Positions 17,712-26,454 of a stretch of DNA of 64,000 nucleotides are shown here, in pieces. The notes beneath the pieces were generated by a model, which ran no database searches, was not told where the DNA came from, and saw only the letters and a program-made list of their open reading frames with translations. The translations under genes and the position numbers were made by a program. The stretch is from positions 588,068 to 652,067 of the forward strand of contig JAEWJZ010000014.1 in NCBI GenBank assembly GCA_023386315.1. The letters are read 5' to 3'. Position 1 is the stretch's first letter; each line of letters opens with the position of its first letter. The DNA comes from Bacillota bacterium. GTDB lineage: Bacteria; Bacillota; Clostridia; Lachnospirales; Lachnospiraceae.

Positions 17712-17915
17712 TCACCATTTCATGCTCTTTTCCCTCAGCCGTTTCAAACACTGGGGAATCGGATGACGCTTTTCATAAACTTCTCCTCTTTCGATAGAAA
17801 TTTCTTTTGGCGCATCAATGGCAAGCCGTAAATCTCCGTCAACGGAGACCACTTGAATAACTATGTTTTTGTCAATTACAAGATACTGACCGGGATTCCT
17901 TCCTAAAGATAACAT
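17712..17915 (-). CDS. csrA: Carbon storage regulator CsrA
   Basis: This is a 67-residue RNA-binding dimer that blocks translation of target mRNAs, notably flagellin. The beginning MLSLGRNPGQYLVIDKNIVI and the later IDAPKEISIERGEVYE match CsrA strands 1-5, including the conserved Arg near position 43. The ATG at 17915 follows AAGGAGG by eight bases. It lies directly upstream of flagellin on the same strand. The usual antagonist gene fliW is absent from the window and may be elsewhere. Confidence 0.93.
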   Translation of the reverse strand: MLSLGRNPGQYLVIDKNIVIQVVSVDGDLRLAIDAPKEISIERGEVYEKRHPIPQCLKRLREKSMKW

Positions 17916-17942
17916 TTGCTTCACCTCCTTGTTGACTTGCAA

Positions 17943-18222
17943 GTTTGTTAAAACTTAAACTATTTGACAAATATTCCCAGAATGTGTATTAGAACAATGT
18001 TATTTTTTTCCTATAAAAACTGTTTGGTTCGGATAAATAAAAGAAATTTTTTAAGAATGTCTTATTTTTTAAATGGTAATGACGATAAACAGATTAGAAT
18101 GGTAAAAACGAGGATAATATCGTAAAAACTTAGTTCTGATAAGTTTTATTAAGTTCCTATAATACACATTATGGGAACATAGAAAATTCATTACGAAGAA
18201 ATCAACTTTATAGCAATAGTAG
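17943..18222. other. AT-rich intergenic region with inverted repeats, no gene
   Basis: This stretch upstream of csrA has no convincing gene and no clear sigma-28 or sigma-A promoter. It holds two inverted repeats. AAAACTTA and TAAGTTTT with a 7-bp spacer (18125-18147) resembles a tyrosine-recombinase core site. GTTCCTATAAT and ATTATGGGAAC with a 4-bp spacer lie at 18153-18178. The half-site AAAACTTA recurs near 17952. Confidence 0.5.
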
Positions 18223-18269
18223 AAAAGATTCAGTATCATGATCAAATATTTCATGAAACTGAATCTTTT
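18223..18269. terminator. Terminator after the recombinase gene
   Basis: AAAGATTCAGT-TCATGA pairs with TCATGA-ACTGAATCTTT immediately after the recombinase stop. T runs exist on both sides, and the plus-strand one is longer. Confidence 0.7.
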
Positions 18270-18270
18270 T

Positions 18271-19080
18271 TTACCAATTTACAATTTTATCAATTAAAGT
18301 TTGCTGTTCCGTGGCAGTTCTTCTTAAATAAATGCGAGTGGTTTCAATGCTTTCATGCCCCATCAAATCGGCAAGAAATGCAATATCATTGTATCTATCA
18401 AGAAAATTCTTAGCATAACGATGACGGAAAGAATGAGGATATACCACTTTTGGATCAATTCCATATTTTAGAGCGAAATTTTTTAGTTGCTGTCTGATTC
18501 CTCTGGTTGTTATGAGTTTTCCGAAACGATTTAAAAATAAATAACCTGACGAGATATTTCTTTTTTTAAGCCAATCAAGCGTTTCTTCTCTTAATTTTAC
18601 AGGAATATAAAGGCGCCGGAGCTTACCTCCTTTTGAATAAAGATCCAAATATCCCATATCCACATGTTCTACTTTAATCTGTATCAATTCACTGACTCGT
18701 GCACCCGTGGCAGCCAAATACCATACAAGAAAGTACCATTCCATATTACCATCTTGTTTCAGCCTCTTTTTCAGATAAATATAGTCAGCATTGCTTATAA
18801 CATTTTCCAAAAAGTTCTTTTGCTGTATTTTAACATTTTTTAACTGCAAACGTTCTTCATCCAGAAATATCAAATATTTGTTAAGCGCCTGAACCCGTAA
18901 ATTTACAGTTTTAGGCTTATAAGATTCCATTAAATAACCTTTAAAAGCCAACAAATTCTCTTTGTTTATTTCATCATAATGTAAAAAATAATTATTTACC
19001 GTCCACACATAAGTCAAAATTGTATTATCAGACAAATTTTCCCTATGAAGATAGTTTTCAAACTCCTTTTGAGCTGCCAT
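18271..19080 (-). CDS. Tyrosine recombinase (XerD/integrase family)
   Basis: This 269-residue recombinase has all catalytic residues visible: Arg in ATGARVSEL, Lys in SKGGKLRRL, HSFRHRYAK giving His and Arg, and LMGHESIETTRIY giving His and the nucleophile Tyr. An N-terminal SAM-like domain covers about residues 1-100. The ATG at 19080 is preceded by GGAGG seven bases away. No other phage or transposon genes flank it, and it sits next to csrA/flagellin. It may be a Xer homologue, a remnant, or a site-specific switch enzyme. Confidence 0.9.
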   Translation of the reverse strand: MAAQKEFENYLHRENLSDNTILTYVWTVNNYFLHYDEINKENLLAFKGYLMESYKPKTVNLRVQALNKYLIFLDEERLQLKNVKIQQKNFLENVISNADYIYLKKRLKQDGNMEWYFLVWYLAATGARVSELIQIKVEHVDMGYLDLYSKGGKLRRLYIPVKLREETLDWLKKRNISSGYLFLNRFGKLITTRGIRQQLKNFALKYGIDPKVVYPHSFRHRYAKNFLDRYNDIAFLADLMGHESIETTRIYLRRTATEQQTLIDKIVNW

Positions 19081-19272
19081 TTTTAAGCCTCCATGCATGA
19101 ATAAATAAATAGCTTTTGTATAACCTCGACAACTGATTATAAAAATTTTATATTTATTCGTATTTATATGACACAATTTTTTATATTACTATAAAATAGT
19201 TTTAAAATAAGGCAAATGGTGTGACTTGTTTAATTAATGTCGCGAAAAGTTCCTTAACTGGAAAATAGATGA

Positions 19273-19319
19273 AGGGCACTGCTCCATGACCAAATATCCC
19301 AATCATGACGCAATGCCCT
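19273..19319 (-). terminator. Imperfect hairpin after the DUF378 gene
   Basis: AGGGCA-TTGC-TCATGA pairs with TCATG-AGCA-TGCCCT on the minus strand, just past the stop codon. The T tail is weak. Confidence 0.55.
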
Positions 19320-19333
19320 CTTCAAATCATCAA

Positions 19334-19546
19334 CTATCTTTCCGTACTTGTTTCTGAATGACCATAAAAGGTAAGCAGATATAATCCGCAGATTCCTACC
19401 ACGGCATACACGATCCTTGACAGCCAGGTCATGCTGCCGAAAATAAATGACACCAGGTTGAAATTGAAGAAACCTACCAGCCCCCAGTTTACTGCACCGA
19501 TGATGGCAATTGTCAGAGCTGTGTAATTTAATGCTTTATTTCCCAT
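19334..19546 (-). CDS. DUF378 small membrane protein
   Basis: This 70-residue protein has two transmembrane helices. The motif AVNWGLVGFFNFNLV in the first helix region is diagnostic of DUF378 (YuzA). The function of the family is unknown. Ribosome site AAGGAGG is upstream and a hairpin follows the gene. Confidence 0.9.
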   Translation of the reverse strand: MGNKALNYTALTIAIIGAVNWGLVGFFNFNLVSFIFGSMTWLSRIVYAVVGICGLYLLTFYGHSETSTER

Positions 19547-19599
19547 GGCACTACCTCCTTTTCCCTTATATTATGGAGTAGCTTTCTGGTTTTTATACA

Positions 19600-21114
19600 T
19601 TATTTTCCCAAACTCGTGATTCTTGACCTGATTTCATCCTCTCTGTCTTTAAATAAAAGACTTTTGTTATATTGATAATACCTTTCACACTCATACTCTT
19701 TTAAGAATTTTACACTGTAAAATCCGGTATTTAATTCAGTTATAAACAGGACCATCTCCTGCCCTGTCACAAATGCGGCTTCCAGGAAATCAAAGGCATG
19801 CTCCAGGGCTTTTCCACTCTCTGCAAAGAGCATATCATAACGGTTTGTTTCCTCCTGAAACATCTTTCGTATCTGGTTCCAGTCTTCTTTCACATCATTT
19901 TTTTCAGATTTCTTTAGAGTTTCTTCTATTTTAAGCAGCAGTGCCTCCACATCCCGGTACAGAAAATCTTCCCGCCTGTTTAGAAGTCCTGCCTCCCTTT
20001 TTTGCTTTAAAGATTCACTCCAATGGCTTCTTATTTCAAACAGCCGCCCCTCCATGGAAACGTTTGAGTTAATATCCGTTTCCGGATCAGCCTTTTTCAA
20101 TTCTTCCATTAAAAGACCTGTCCTGTCTCCCTGATCAGCAACTGCTTTAAAATGCTGCCCAAGCCTGGATAAGAGAAGTCCCATTACATTCAGTTTTTCA
20201 TCAAAGGGTGCACGGCCCAATTTGTTACACAGGCTTTCACGGATTGTACCTGAGAGAATCTCGTCAATCTGATAATCATCCCGGTATTTATAATACAATT
20301 CCAGATAATTGGCAAAGTCTTTGGCAATCTTAGGAAACTGAATGTACTCTCCCACCACATCCCTGTCCGGTTTCTTTCCCAGACGTTCGTAAATCTTTAT
20401 AAAGCTGGATAGATCCTCCCAGCCTCTTGGGGTAGCAAAAAACTTTCCATCTACCGTAGTCTCAATCCGGCAGAAATTATCAGTTCTGGCGTTAAGATAG
20501 GAAATAACTGCGGGATGAATCTCATGCTCATAGGCATATGTCTTCCATACCTCATAATCCGGTTCTACGTGAATCAGTTTAATTCTGTCTAAGGTAACCA
20601 CATCAAAATCCCTGACCGATTTGTTGTATTCCGGAGGGTTTCCGGCAGTTACAATAATCCAGCCTTCGGGAATACGGTGATTTCCGAAAGTCTTATACTG
20701 AAGAAACTGAAGCATGGTGGGTGCCAGTGTTTCTGAAACGCAGTTGATTTCATCGATAAAGAGAATTCCTTCCGGCAATCCTGTGCTTTCTATTTTATTA
20801 TAAACAGAAGCCACAATTTCACTCATGGTATATTCCGTTACACGATACTGTTTCCCGCCAAATTCTTTATCTGTTATAAATGGAAGTCCTACCGCACTCT
20901 GTCTTGTATGGTGGGTAATGGTATAAGCCACCAATCCGATCCCGCATTCTCTTGCGATCTGCTCCATGATCTGTGTTTTACCCACTCCGGGCGGTCCCAT
21001 TAAGAATACCGGTCTCTGCCGCATACCAGGAATCTCATAAGTTCCGTAGTTATCTTTTAGTAAATAAGCCTCTATCGTATTCCTGATCTCTTCTTTTGCT
21101 CGTTTTATATTCAT
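19600..21114 (-). CDS. MoxR-type AAA ATPase
   Basis: This is a 504-residue AAA+ ATPase with Walker A GPPGVGKT at 40-47, Walker B ILFIDEIN at 117-124 and sensor 1 in VTAGNPPEYN. The C-terminal half is helical. Such ATPases act as chaperones together with a VWA protein, and one lies directly upstream, 17 bp away. The pair may remodel a membrane or metal-dependent complex. The target is unknown. Confidence 0.9.
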   Translation of the reverse strand: MNIKRAKEEIRNTIEAYLLKDNYGTYEIPGMRQRPVFLMGPPGVGKTQIMEQIARECGIGLVAYTITHHTRQSAVGLPFITDKEFGGKQYRVTEYTMSEIVASVYNKIESTGLPEGILFIDEINCVSETLAPTMLQFLQYKTFGNHRIPEGWIIVTAGNPPEYNKSVRDFDVVTLDRIKLIHVEPDYEVWKTYAYEHEIHPAVISYLNARTDNFCRIETTVDGKFFATPRGWEDLSSFIKIYERLGKKPDRDVVGEYIQFPKIAKDFANYLELYYKYRDDYQIDEILSGTIRESLCNKLGRAPFDEKLNVMGLLLSRLGQHFKAVADQGDRTGLLMEELKKADPETDINSNVSMEGRLFEIRSHWSESLKQKREAGLLNRREDFLYRDVEALLLKIEETLKKSEKNDVKEDWNQIRKMFQEETNRYDMLFAESGKALEHAFDFLEAAFVTGQEMVLFITELNTGFYSVKFLKEYECERYYQYNKSLLFKDREDEIRSRITSLGK

Positions 21115-21131
21115 CGCTTTTTGTTCTCCTG

Positions 21132-22451
21132 TTATTTTACTTCCAGATCTTCTCTGTTCAATACTACCTTCATTGCCCAGCCCGGTACTGAAATGTCCTC
21201 ATATTGATCTTCCATAAACACAAATGCAGTTTCATAGGGAGGCATTTTTACGGGATAGATTCCTTTTCCGTCTGTAAAATACAACAGCCCACGAAGCTTT
21301 TTAAAGACTCCCTTATTAAGAAGCCCATTCACATATTCAAATGCAGGACGAAAATCAGTTCCCCCGAACCCGGAAAGAGTAAACTGCTTCATATAATCTT
21401 CCATCTCTTCCCGGCTTGTAATGGTGGCATCGGAACGGATCTGTTCGTCACACTGTATGATATGAATGTTTATTTTACGAAAGTAACTTTCTGTTTCTCC
21501 AAGTACCTCATAGGTCTGCTCTAAAAAGCTCCGCACCAGATCACCAGAGACTGACATGGAAGTATCAATTACTATTACAAAATCTTCTATTTTAAAAACC
21601 TCTCTTGTTTCAAGAGGCTCAATTAAAGGCATATTTTTATAGAGCGTTAATCCATAGGTATAAAATATAGAATCAAAGGAATCAGGATCCACCTCTGCCT
21701 CCTCTTTTAAAACTGCAAATTTTCTTAAGAACCGTTTATAATCATAGCGTTCCCGGTTTTCTATTTTCACCTGTTCCAAAAGCTGTCTGGAGGATTCGTC
21801 ATTTTTTTCTCCGAAGGATTCCATCTCGGTTTCCATCTTCTCCCTGATATCCTGCCATTTGTTCTGGCGTTCCAGCTTAAAATGGGGATCTTCTTCCTGT
21901 TCCCACTTATCATGGCTGTCCACATAGAATTCTGCCTCCATGCGGCGAAACGCTTCCTCTGACGGATTCATTTCCATAAGAATATGGTAAATTCCTTCCG
22001 CTGTAAATACTGGTAGTTTCGTTCTAATCTGCCCATATATTTCACGACGGTATGGTGACTGGTGCCGGAAAACAGATTTTACATAAAATCCGTCCAGAAT
22101 AGACTCAACCGCTATGTCACAAGCCAGATTCCAGTATTGCTTTTGACGGTTACCCATAGAACCAAGGTGGCAGAATATACAGTGAAAAAGCATATGGAGG
22201 TACGCGCGGTTGATTAAAATACGGCTTCTCTGGAACATGGAAAACAGGAGATCCGGCTGATAATAAATCACATAGCCGTCCGTGCTCATCCCCGAACCAG
22301 ACCGCTCTGCTTCAAAACCAAAACTGCTTAATGCAACATCCAGATATCTGAAGTTTAAATAAAGCTCATTTCTTGCATTACCCAGAATTTCATGTCCAAG
22401 TTCTACCTCATTCAGTTCATCAAGCTGGCGTTGTCTCACCGGATCAATCAT
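21132..22451 (-). CDS. VWA-like domain protein with metallopeptidase-like motif (DUF2201 type)
   Basis: This 439-residue partner of the MoxR ATPase has two recognisable parts. The N-terminal domain contains HMLFH (H86, H90) in a helix, like the putative metallopeptidase domain found in this family. The C-terminal domain is a von Willebrand A fold with MIDAS motif DTSMS (D296, S298, S300) and a later GGTDFRP. No signal peptide or membrane segment is present, so it acts in the cytosol. Confidence 0.87.
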   Translation of the reverse strand: MIDPVRQRQLDELNEVELGHEILGNARNELYLNFRYLDVALSSFGFEAERSGSGMSTDGYVIYYQPDLLFSMFQRSRILINRAYLHMLFHCIFCHLGSMGNRQKQYWNLACDIAVESILDGFYVKSVFRHQSPYRREIYGQIRTKLPVFTAEGIYHILMEMNPSEEAFRRMEAEFYVDSHDKWEQEEDPHFKLERQNKWQDIREKMETEMESFGEKNDESSRQLLEQVKIENRERYDYKRFLRKFAVLKEEAEVDPDSFDSIFYTYGLTLYKNMPLIEPLETREVFKIEDFVIVIDTSMSVSGDLVRSFLEQTYEVLGETESYFRKINIHIIQCDEQIRSDATITSREEMEDYMKQFTLSGFGGTDFRPAFEYVNGLLNKGVFKKLRGLLYFTDGKGIYPVKMPPYETAFVFMEDQYEDISVPGWAMKVVLNREDLEVK

Positions 22452-22804
22452 TTCAATACCTTCTTTCTATACGTTCCATAGTACTGCAAAGCCTAAATGT
22501 CATATAACCCGCTGAACGCATCATTCTGGCTGCGATTGTTAATAATTTTATTTTAACAAAGTTTAGACTCTTTTTCTATTGTTTTGGCTTTACTTTTATT
22601 GAAAGCAGAAAAAGTATAGGAAAGCACAGTAATTATATAGTTTTTACATTATAGTGTAGCAAAGTAAACTAACAGTTTAACATTCTATACCAGTTTATAA
22701 TTTATGTCAATACCCATATATCTGTATTTATTAAAGGTGTACGAAATGAGGATTTTCCCACTTCATACACCTTTCTATGTCAATAATACTATGAATATTT
22801 TATG
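22452..22804. other. AT-rich intergenic region with a terminator
   Basis: No gene is visible. At 22735-22772 a long hairpin (AGGTGTA paired with TACACCT and extended inward by pairs and G-U pairs) follows the stop of the right-hand gene and ends in TTTAATAA on the minus strand. This is that gene's terminator. The rest should hold the promoter of the VWA-MoxR pair, which I could not place with confidence. Confidence 0.6.
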
Positions 22805-23776
22805 CTAAAGAGAAAATGTACGTTTCTTTACAGGAAAACGCAAATGTCTTAAATCCATTAAAGAACTTAACAGCTCCGTATTATTATTTTCTGATGCCAG
22901 ATCAATCATCCGGTCAAAATCCGCCTGGTTCCTGCAATACTCTTTTGCCAGCCAGAGAAACAGTTCACTCTCACTTAGCGCGGCCTCCCCTGCCGCCTTT
23001 AGATGCTCCCTTAAATAATCTTCATAAATCTTCCGGTCTCTGGGGAGCAGATTAAGGGGGGTATACAGCCTTCCAAGGGCAAGAGCCGCAGTCAGCCGGT
23101 CTGATTCCTGAACACGGACATGAGGAAATAATGCATCATACTTATGGAACTGAAATTCTGACTGGGCAAAGCAATACCTGTACATATGCCCGCACCCATG
23201 CATTTCACGAAATATGATCCGGGCGGGTGTATGTTCAACCGATTCTTCATACATTTCAGGAAATATCAGTCTTGCAGTCATATCCTTAACATAGTAATTT
23301 ACATAAAGTTCCTGCCGCAGCTCTGATAGAATTCCCTGCATACAGGAATGCCTTCCCTCTGCAATATGAATATCCAGTTTTCTGATTCCCAGGCAGCCGG
23401 TAAACAAACCGGAACCCAAATCAATTATGGAGCTGAAGCACTCCAGATGACGAAGCCCATAGCAATTATAAAAAGCATAATTTCCAATTTTTCTAATGGA
23501 GGAGGGGAGATATAAATCCACTAAGCGTTCGCAGATAATTTCCGGTGGAAGCTCCTTTTCCTCGTAGAAAGCCGGATTTCCCTCCTCATCGCACATTTGA
23601 AAGTCATTACCTGCAAGGGAAAGCATCTCATTCCTCCCCACGCCATCAGAAAATACATACTGGGCCAGCTCCGTCACGGGCAAATCTCCAATCTTCTCCG
23701 GTATATGAACAGTTCCCCCATATCCTCTGCAAGCCAGAATTCGTACATGATCATTTATTGTCTGATATAAAAACAT
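22805..23776 (-). CDS. Leucine-rich-repeat-type protein (BspA-like LRR_5)
   Basis: This 323-residue protein has in its N-terminal half the BspA pattern: HIPEKIGDLPVTELAQYVF, LYLPSSIRKIGNYAFYNCYGLRHLECF, then GSGLFTGC. The second half is helical without motifs. No signal peptide is present, so unlike most BspA proteins it is probably cytosolic. The function is unknown. Confidence 0.8.
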   Translation of the reverse strand: MFLYQTINDHVRILACRGYGGTVHIPEKIGDLPVTELAQYVFSDGVGRNEMLSLAGNDFQMCDEEGNPAFYEEKELPPEIICERLVDLYLPSSIRKIGNYAFYNCYGLRHLECFSSIIDLGSGLFTGCLGIRKLDIHIAEGRHSCMQGILSELRQELYVNYYVKDMTARLIFPEMYEESVEHTPARIIFREMHGCGHMYRYCFAQSEFQFHKYDALFPHVRVQESDRLTAALALGRLYTPLNLLPRDRKIYEDYLREHLKAAGEAALSESELFLWLAKEYCRNQADFDRMIDLASENNNTELLSSLMDLRHLRFPVKKRTFSL

Positions 23777-23879
23777 TTTAATACCTCTCCAATAGGTTGT
23801 TTAACAAATCAATATATCAGAAAAAAGAAAGAAAATCAACTGGCTCATACTATTTATATAATTTTATACACAAAGCAAA

Positions 23880-23921
23880 GGAGAATCTGAAGAAAAAATA
23901 TATCTTTCCTGCAGATTCTCC
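23880..23921 (-). terminator. Terminator of larE
   Basis: GGAGAATCTG and CAGATTCTCC form a perfect 10-bp stem 10 bases after the stop codon, followed by TTTGCTTTG on the minus strand. Confidence 0.75.
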
Positions 23922-23930
23922 ATAATCTTA

Positions 23931-24740
23931 TCATTTATTCAGCGTCATATTCATGCTTCCCATACGGTAACCGTCTAAATCCAGCGTTACGTATGAAAAA
24001 CCTATACGATGAAACTCAGCCGTTATCACACTCTTTTCAGGTTCTGTTATAAGCTGTGGAATCTGACCCGGAAGCACTTCAATCCTGGCAATTGTACCAT
24101 GGATCCGAACTCTCACCTGATGAAATCCAAGATCCAGTAAAAGCTGCTCCGCTCTGTCAACCATAGACAGCTTTTCCCTGGAAATAGTCTCCCCGTATAC
24201 AAACCGGCTTGAAAGGCAGGCAAAAGACTGTTTGTTCCAGGTTTTTAACCCCAGCCCCCTGGATAATTCCCTGATTTCATCCTTATTCAGTTCCGCATAG
24301 CGCAGCGGACTGTGTACTCCCAGCTCTGCTACCGCTTTCAGTCCGGGGCGGTAGTCACTGTTATCATCTAAATTGGAGCCTTCGGCAATATGCTTTATTC
24401 CATATTCTGCTGCTACTTCCGTAACCTTTTCAAACAGTTCATGTTTACATAAATAACACCTGTTTTTCGGATTGCTGCTAAAGCCTTCTATATCCAGTTC
24501 TTCACTGTCAACAATAAAATGCGGGATTCCCTCTTTCCCGCAAAACTGGATCGCCTCATTCAGCTCCCGCTCCGGAAAGGAGCAGGACCTGGCCGTCACT
24601 GCAATCACACGGTCGCCAAGTACTTCGTGCGCTGTTTTTAATAAAAATGTTGAATCCACCCCTGAAGAAAAAGCAACTGCCAGGCTTTCCAGATTGGAAA
24701 TATAATCTCTCAGTTTCTGATCTTTCTCTTGAATATTCAT
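23931..24740 (-). CDS. larE: ATP-dependent sulfur transferase LarE
   Basis: LarE thiolates the pyridine ring during synthesis of the nickel-pincer nucleotide cofactor of lactate racemase-like enzymes. It has 269 residues with the PP-loop SSGVDST at 25-31. Three Cys stand out: C95 and C98 in RCYLC, and C175 in SFACLSSRF, the position of the sacrificial Cys in Lactobacillus LarE. The three-Cys set is the type reported to bind a [4Fe-4S] cluster rather than sacrifice its own sulfur. larA, larB and larC are not in the window. Confidence 0.92.
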   Translation of the reverse strand: MNIQEKDQKLRDYISNLESLAVAFSSGVDSTFLLKTAHEVLGDRVIAVTARSCSFPERELNEAIQFCGKEGIPHFIVDSEELDIEGFSSNPKNRCYLCKHELFEKVTEVAAEYGIKHIAEGSNLDDNSDYRPGLKAVAELGVHSPLRYAELNKDEIRELSRGLGLKTWNKQSFACLSSRFVYGETISREKLSMVDRAEQLLLDLGFHQVRVRIHGTIARIEVLPGQIPQLITEPEKSVITAEFHRIGFSYVTLDLDGYRMGSMNMTLNK

Positions 24741-24819
24741 ATAGTCTCCTTATACCACACTTTATTAATATGTTTATGGGAATTATAGCAATTGAAGGAG
24801 CAGGTGTCAACAACCCATT

Positions 24820-24970
24820 TTCACAAAGTCTTCACAGAACCATCATTATCTGGTCACATTTTTCCGGTATATTAATAATCACAAAGAGGTCAATAACCTT
24901 TTCATATAAATACTTTTTCATACTTCAGCCGGTAGGATCCCGCCAATCTTACCGGCTCCTCCCTTTATCC
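24820..24970. repeat. Conserved noncoding element, copy 1 (promoter and structured RNA candidate)
   Basis: About 150 bp is shared in order and spacing with 26455-26600. Conserved parts are TTCACAG, then TATATT 31 bases later, AAAGAGG-CAA-TA-CCTTT, CTTTTT-CATACTT, and hairpin AGCCGGTA (24927-24934) with TACCGGCT (24950-24957) around GGATCCC. On the minus strand TTGACC (24893-24888) and TATACC (24871-24866), 16 bases apart, would serve as a promoter for larE. On the plus strand the hairpin is followed by CTCCCTTT and would end a short RNA. Confidence 0.65.
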
Positions 24971-25112
24971 TCCCCCCTGTTTACATATCTGGAATCCTTA
25001 CCTTATTTGCCAATTACTGCTTTTCGATCCATTCTTTCTATATTCCATCGTATTACTATTAGTGTTACAATTAGGTTGTTCAAAAAAACAGACCAAGAGG
25101 AGGTAATTGATT

Positions 25113-25181
25113 ATGTATTTTGATTTCAGTTCCTGTAATTTCAGTGATTTATTAAAATTAATTTCACAGTTTTGCAAATAG
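25113..25181 (+). CDS. Small ORF, 22 residues, related to the start of the downstream DUF1847 gene
   Basis: This short peptide has two Cys. The ATG follows GAGGAGG by nine bases and the ORF is followed by a strong terminator, so it is a complete small transcription unit. Its DNA matches the beginning of the DUF1847 gene in pieces: the ribosome site, ATGTATTTT and CAGTTCC-GTAATTT. It may be a truncated duplicate that survives as a tiny gene or regulatory leader. The function is unknown. Confidence 0.5.
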   Translation: MYFDFSSCNFSDLLKLISQFCK

Positions 25182-25194
25182 CAGTTTCTTATGG

Positions 25195-25223
25195 GGTTCA
25201 GCCAGGTTGGTTGAACCTTTTTT
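25195..25223 (+). terminator. Strong terminator after the 22-residue ORF
   Basis: GGTTCAGCC and GGTTGAACC (one G-U pair) form a stem with a five-base loop followed by six T. Confidence 0.88.
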
Positions 25224-25286
25224 AATGGATCTGTGCTATAATCATCTTAAAATCAAACAACAAATATAAAGAAAGAGGTGGTAATC

Positions 25287-25892
25287 ATGTATTTTTGTGC
25301 CTCATGTAAGGTTCACTCCTGCAGTTCCGGTAATTTTTCAAACGCACCCAAAGGCTGTCCCAGTCTCTCAAATGATATGGAGAGTCTGTCATCTATGTAT
25401 CAGGATGAGGAAAATTTAAAAATTTCCAGAGCTTCTGCAATAGTGGTAAGTGACAGATATGGAAGCAAAACCAGATTAGAAGAAACCATGGATTTTGCCA
25501 GAGAATGCAAATACGAAAGCCTGGGACTGGCGTTTTGTATCGGACTTACAAATGAAGCGGAGGTATTACGAAATGTACTTGTGAGCAATGGTTTTAAGGT
25601 CGATTCCATATTATGCAAAACCGGCCATTTATCCAGAGAACTCATTGGAATTCATGATAATCCGGTTGCTATGTGCAACCCAATTGCGCAGGCCCATTTT
25701 CTCAATGAAGCAAAAACAGATTTAAACATAGTACTAGGACTCTGTGTGGGTCACGATTCTCTGTTTATTAAATATTCCGATGCTCCAGTCACCGTATTCG
25801 CGGTCAAAGACCGTGTACTGTGTCATAATCCTTTGGGTGCCATTTATCAGGCTGATTCTTATTATCATGATAAACTGTTTCCCTCAAAATGA
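25287..25892 (+). CDS. DUF1847 family Cys-rich protein
   Basis: This 201-residue protein has an N-terminal Cys cluster (CASCKVHSCSSG) and further Cys pairs in CNPIAQA and CVGHD, suggesting metal or Fe-S binding. The core FARECKYESLGLAFCIGLTNEA is typical of DUF1847. The ATG at 25287 follows AAGAGGTGG. An in-frame GTG at 25278 is part of the ribosome site. A TATAAT box lies at 25237-25242 right after the preceding terminator. The biochemical role is unknown. Confidence 0.85.
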   Translation: MYFCASCKVHSCSSGNFSNAPKGCPSLSNDMESLSSMYQDEENLKISRASAIVVSDRYGSKTRLEETMDFARECKYESLGLAFCIGLTNEAEVLRNVLVSNGFKVDSILCKTGHLSRELIGIHDNPVAMCNPIAQAHFLNEAKTDLNIVLGLCVGHDSLFIKYSDAPVTVFAVKDRVLCHNPLGAIYQADSYYHDKLFPSK

Positions 25893-25933
25893 TTAAACTG
25901 GTCTGACTGAACCTTCAGCTTTACAGAAAAAGA

Positions 25934-25965
25934 CTGCTAACATTTGTTCTTGTCGTTAGCAGCCT
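25934..25965. terminator. Terminator between convergent genes
   Basis: CTGCTAAC and GTTAGCAG form an 8-bp stem between the DUF1847 and glyoxalase-like genes. The plus strand continues CCTTCCTT. Confidence 0.65.
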
Positions 25966-25979
25966 TCCTTACTTGCTTT

Positions 25980-26381
25980 CTATTGATTAAAAGAGCCGAT
26001 TTCAATCAAATTACCTTCCGGATCTGCAATATAGCAGGTGCGCTGTCCCCATGTTTCCGTTGTCGGTTCTAAAACAGGGTTTGCTCCTTTTGAAACCACC
26101 TCCTGGAATGTCAAATCTACAGCATCAAAATTTTCCACGCTTAACGCTATTTCGTAATGCCCATTAATTGCCTTTGCATAATTAAATCCCCTGTTTGTCA
26201 TCTTCTCAAAATCACTTCTCCGATACAGCAAAAACAATGTACCATCTTTTTCCAGATAAACATTCGTTGTATTTTCGTCTTCCTTTATTTCAAATCCCAG
26301 TACATCACGATAAAATCGTACCATTACTGCCATATCCTCTACGAAAATTCCAAATCCATCTAATTTCATTTTCTTAGTCAT
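25980..26381 (-). CDS. Glyoxalase/bleomycin-resistance (VOC) family protein
   Basis: This protein of about 133 residues has the VOC betaalphabeta-betabetabeta pattern: GIFVEDMAVMVRFYRDVLGFEI near the start and CYIADPEGNLIEIGSF at the end. A metal-ligand Glu is present in the last strand (LIEIG). The start is uncertain: the ATG at 26381 is only one base after AGGAGG and the one at 26369 is 13 bases after. The substrate is unknown. The second copy of the conserved noncoding element lies upstream and should supply its promoter. Confidence 0.87.
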   Translation of the reverse strand: MTKKMKLDGFGIFVEDMAVMVRFYRDVLGFEIKEDENTTNVYLEKDGTLFLLYRRSDFEKMTNRGFNYAKAINGHYEIALSVENFDAVDLTFQEVVSKGANPVLEPTTETWGQRTCYIADPEGNLIEIGSFNQ

Positions 26382-26454
26382 ACCTCCTGTTTTTAACAAT
26401 CGTACAACATAAAACAAGACAGCTGTCTGTCATAATAAAAAATAAATCAGTCTA

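Noticed and set aside
18069..18254. Minus-strand open frame of 61 residues upstream of csrA
   Set aside because: It overlaps the recombinase terminator and the inverted repeats and has no ribosome site.
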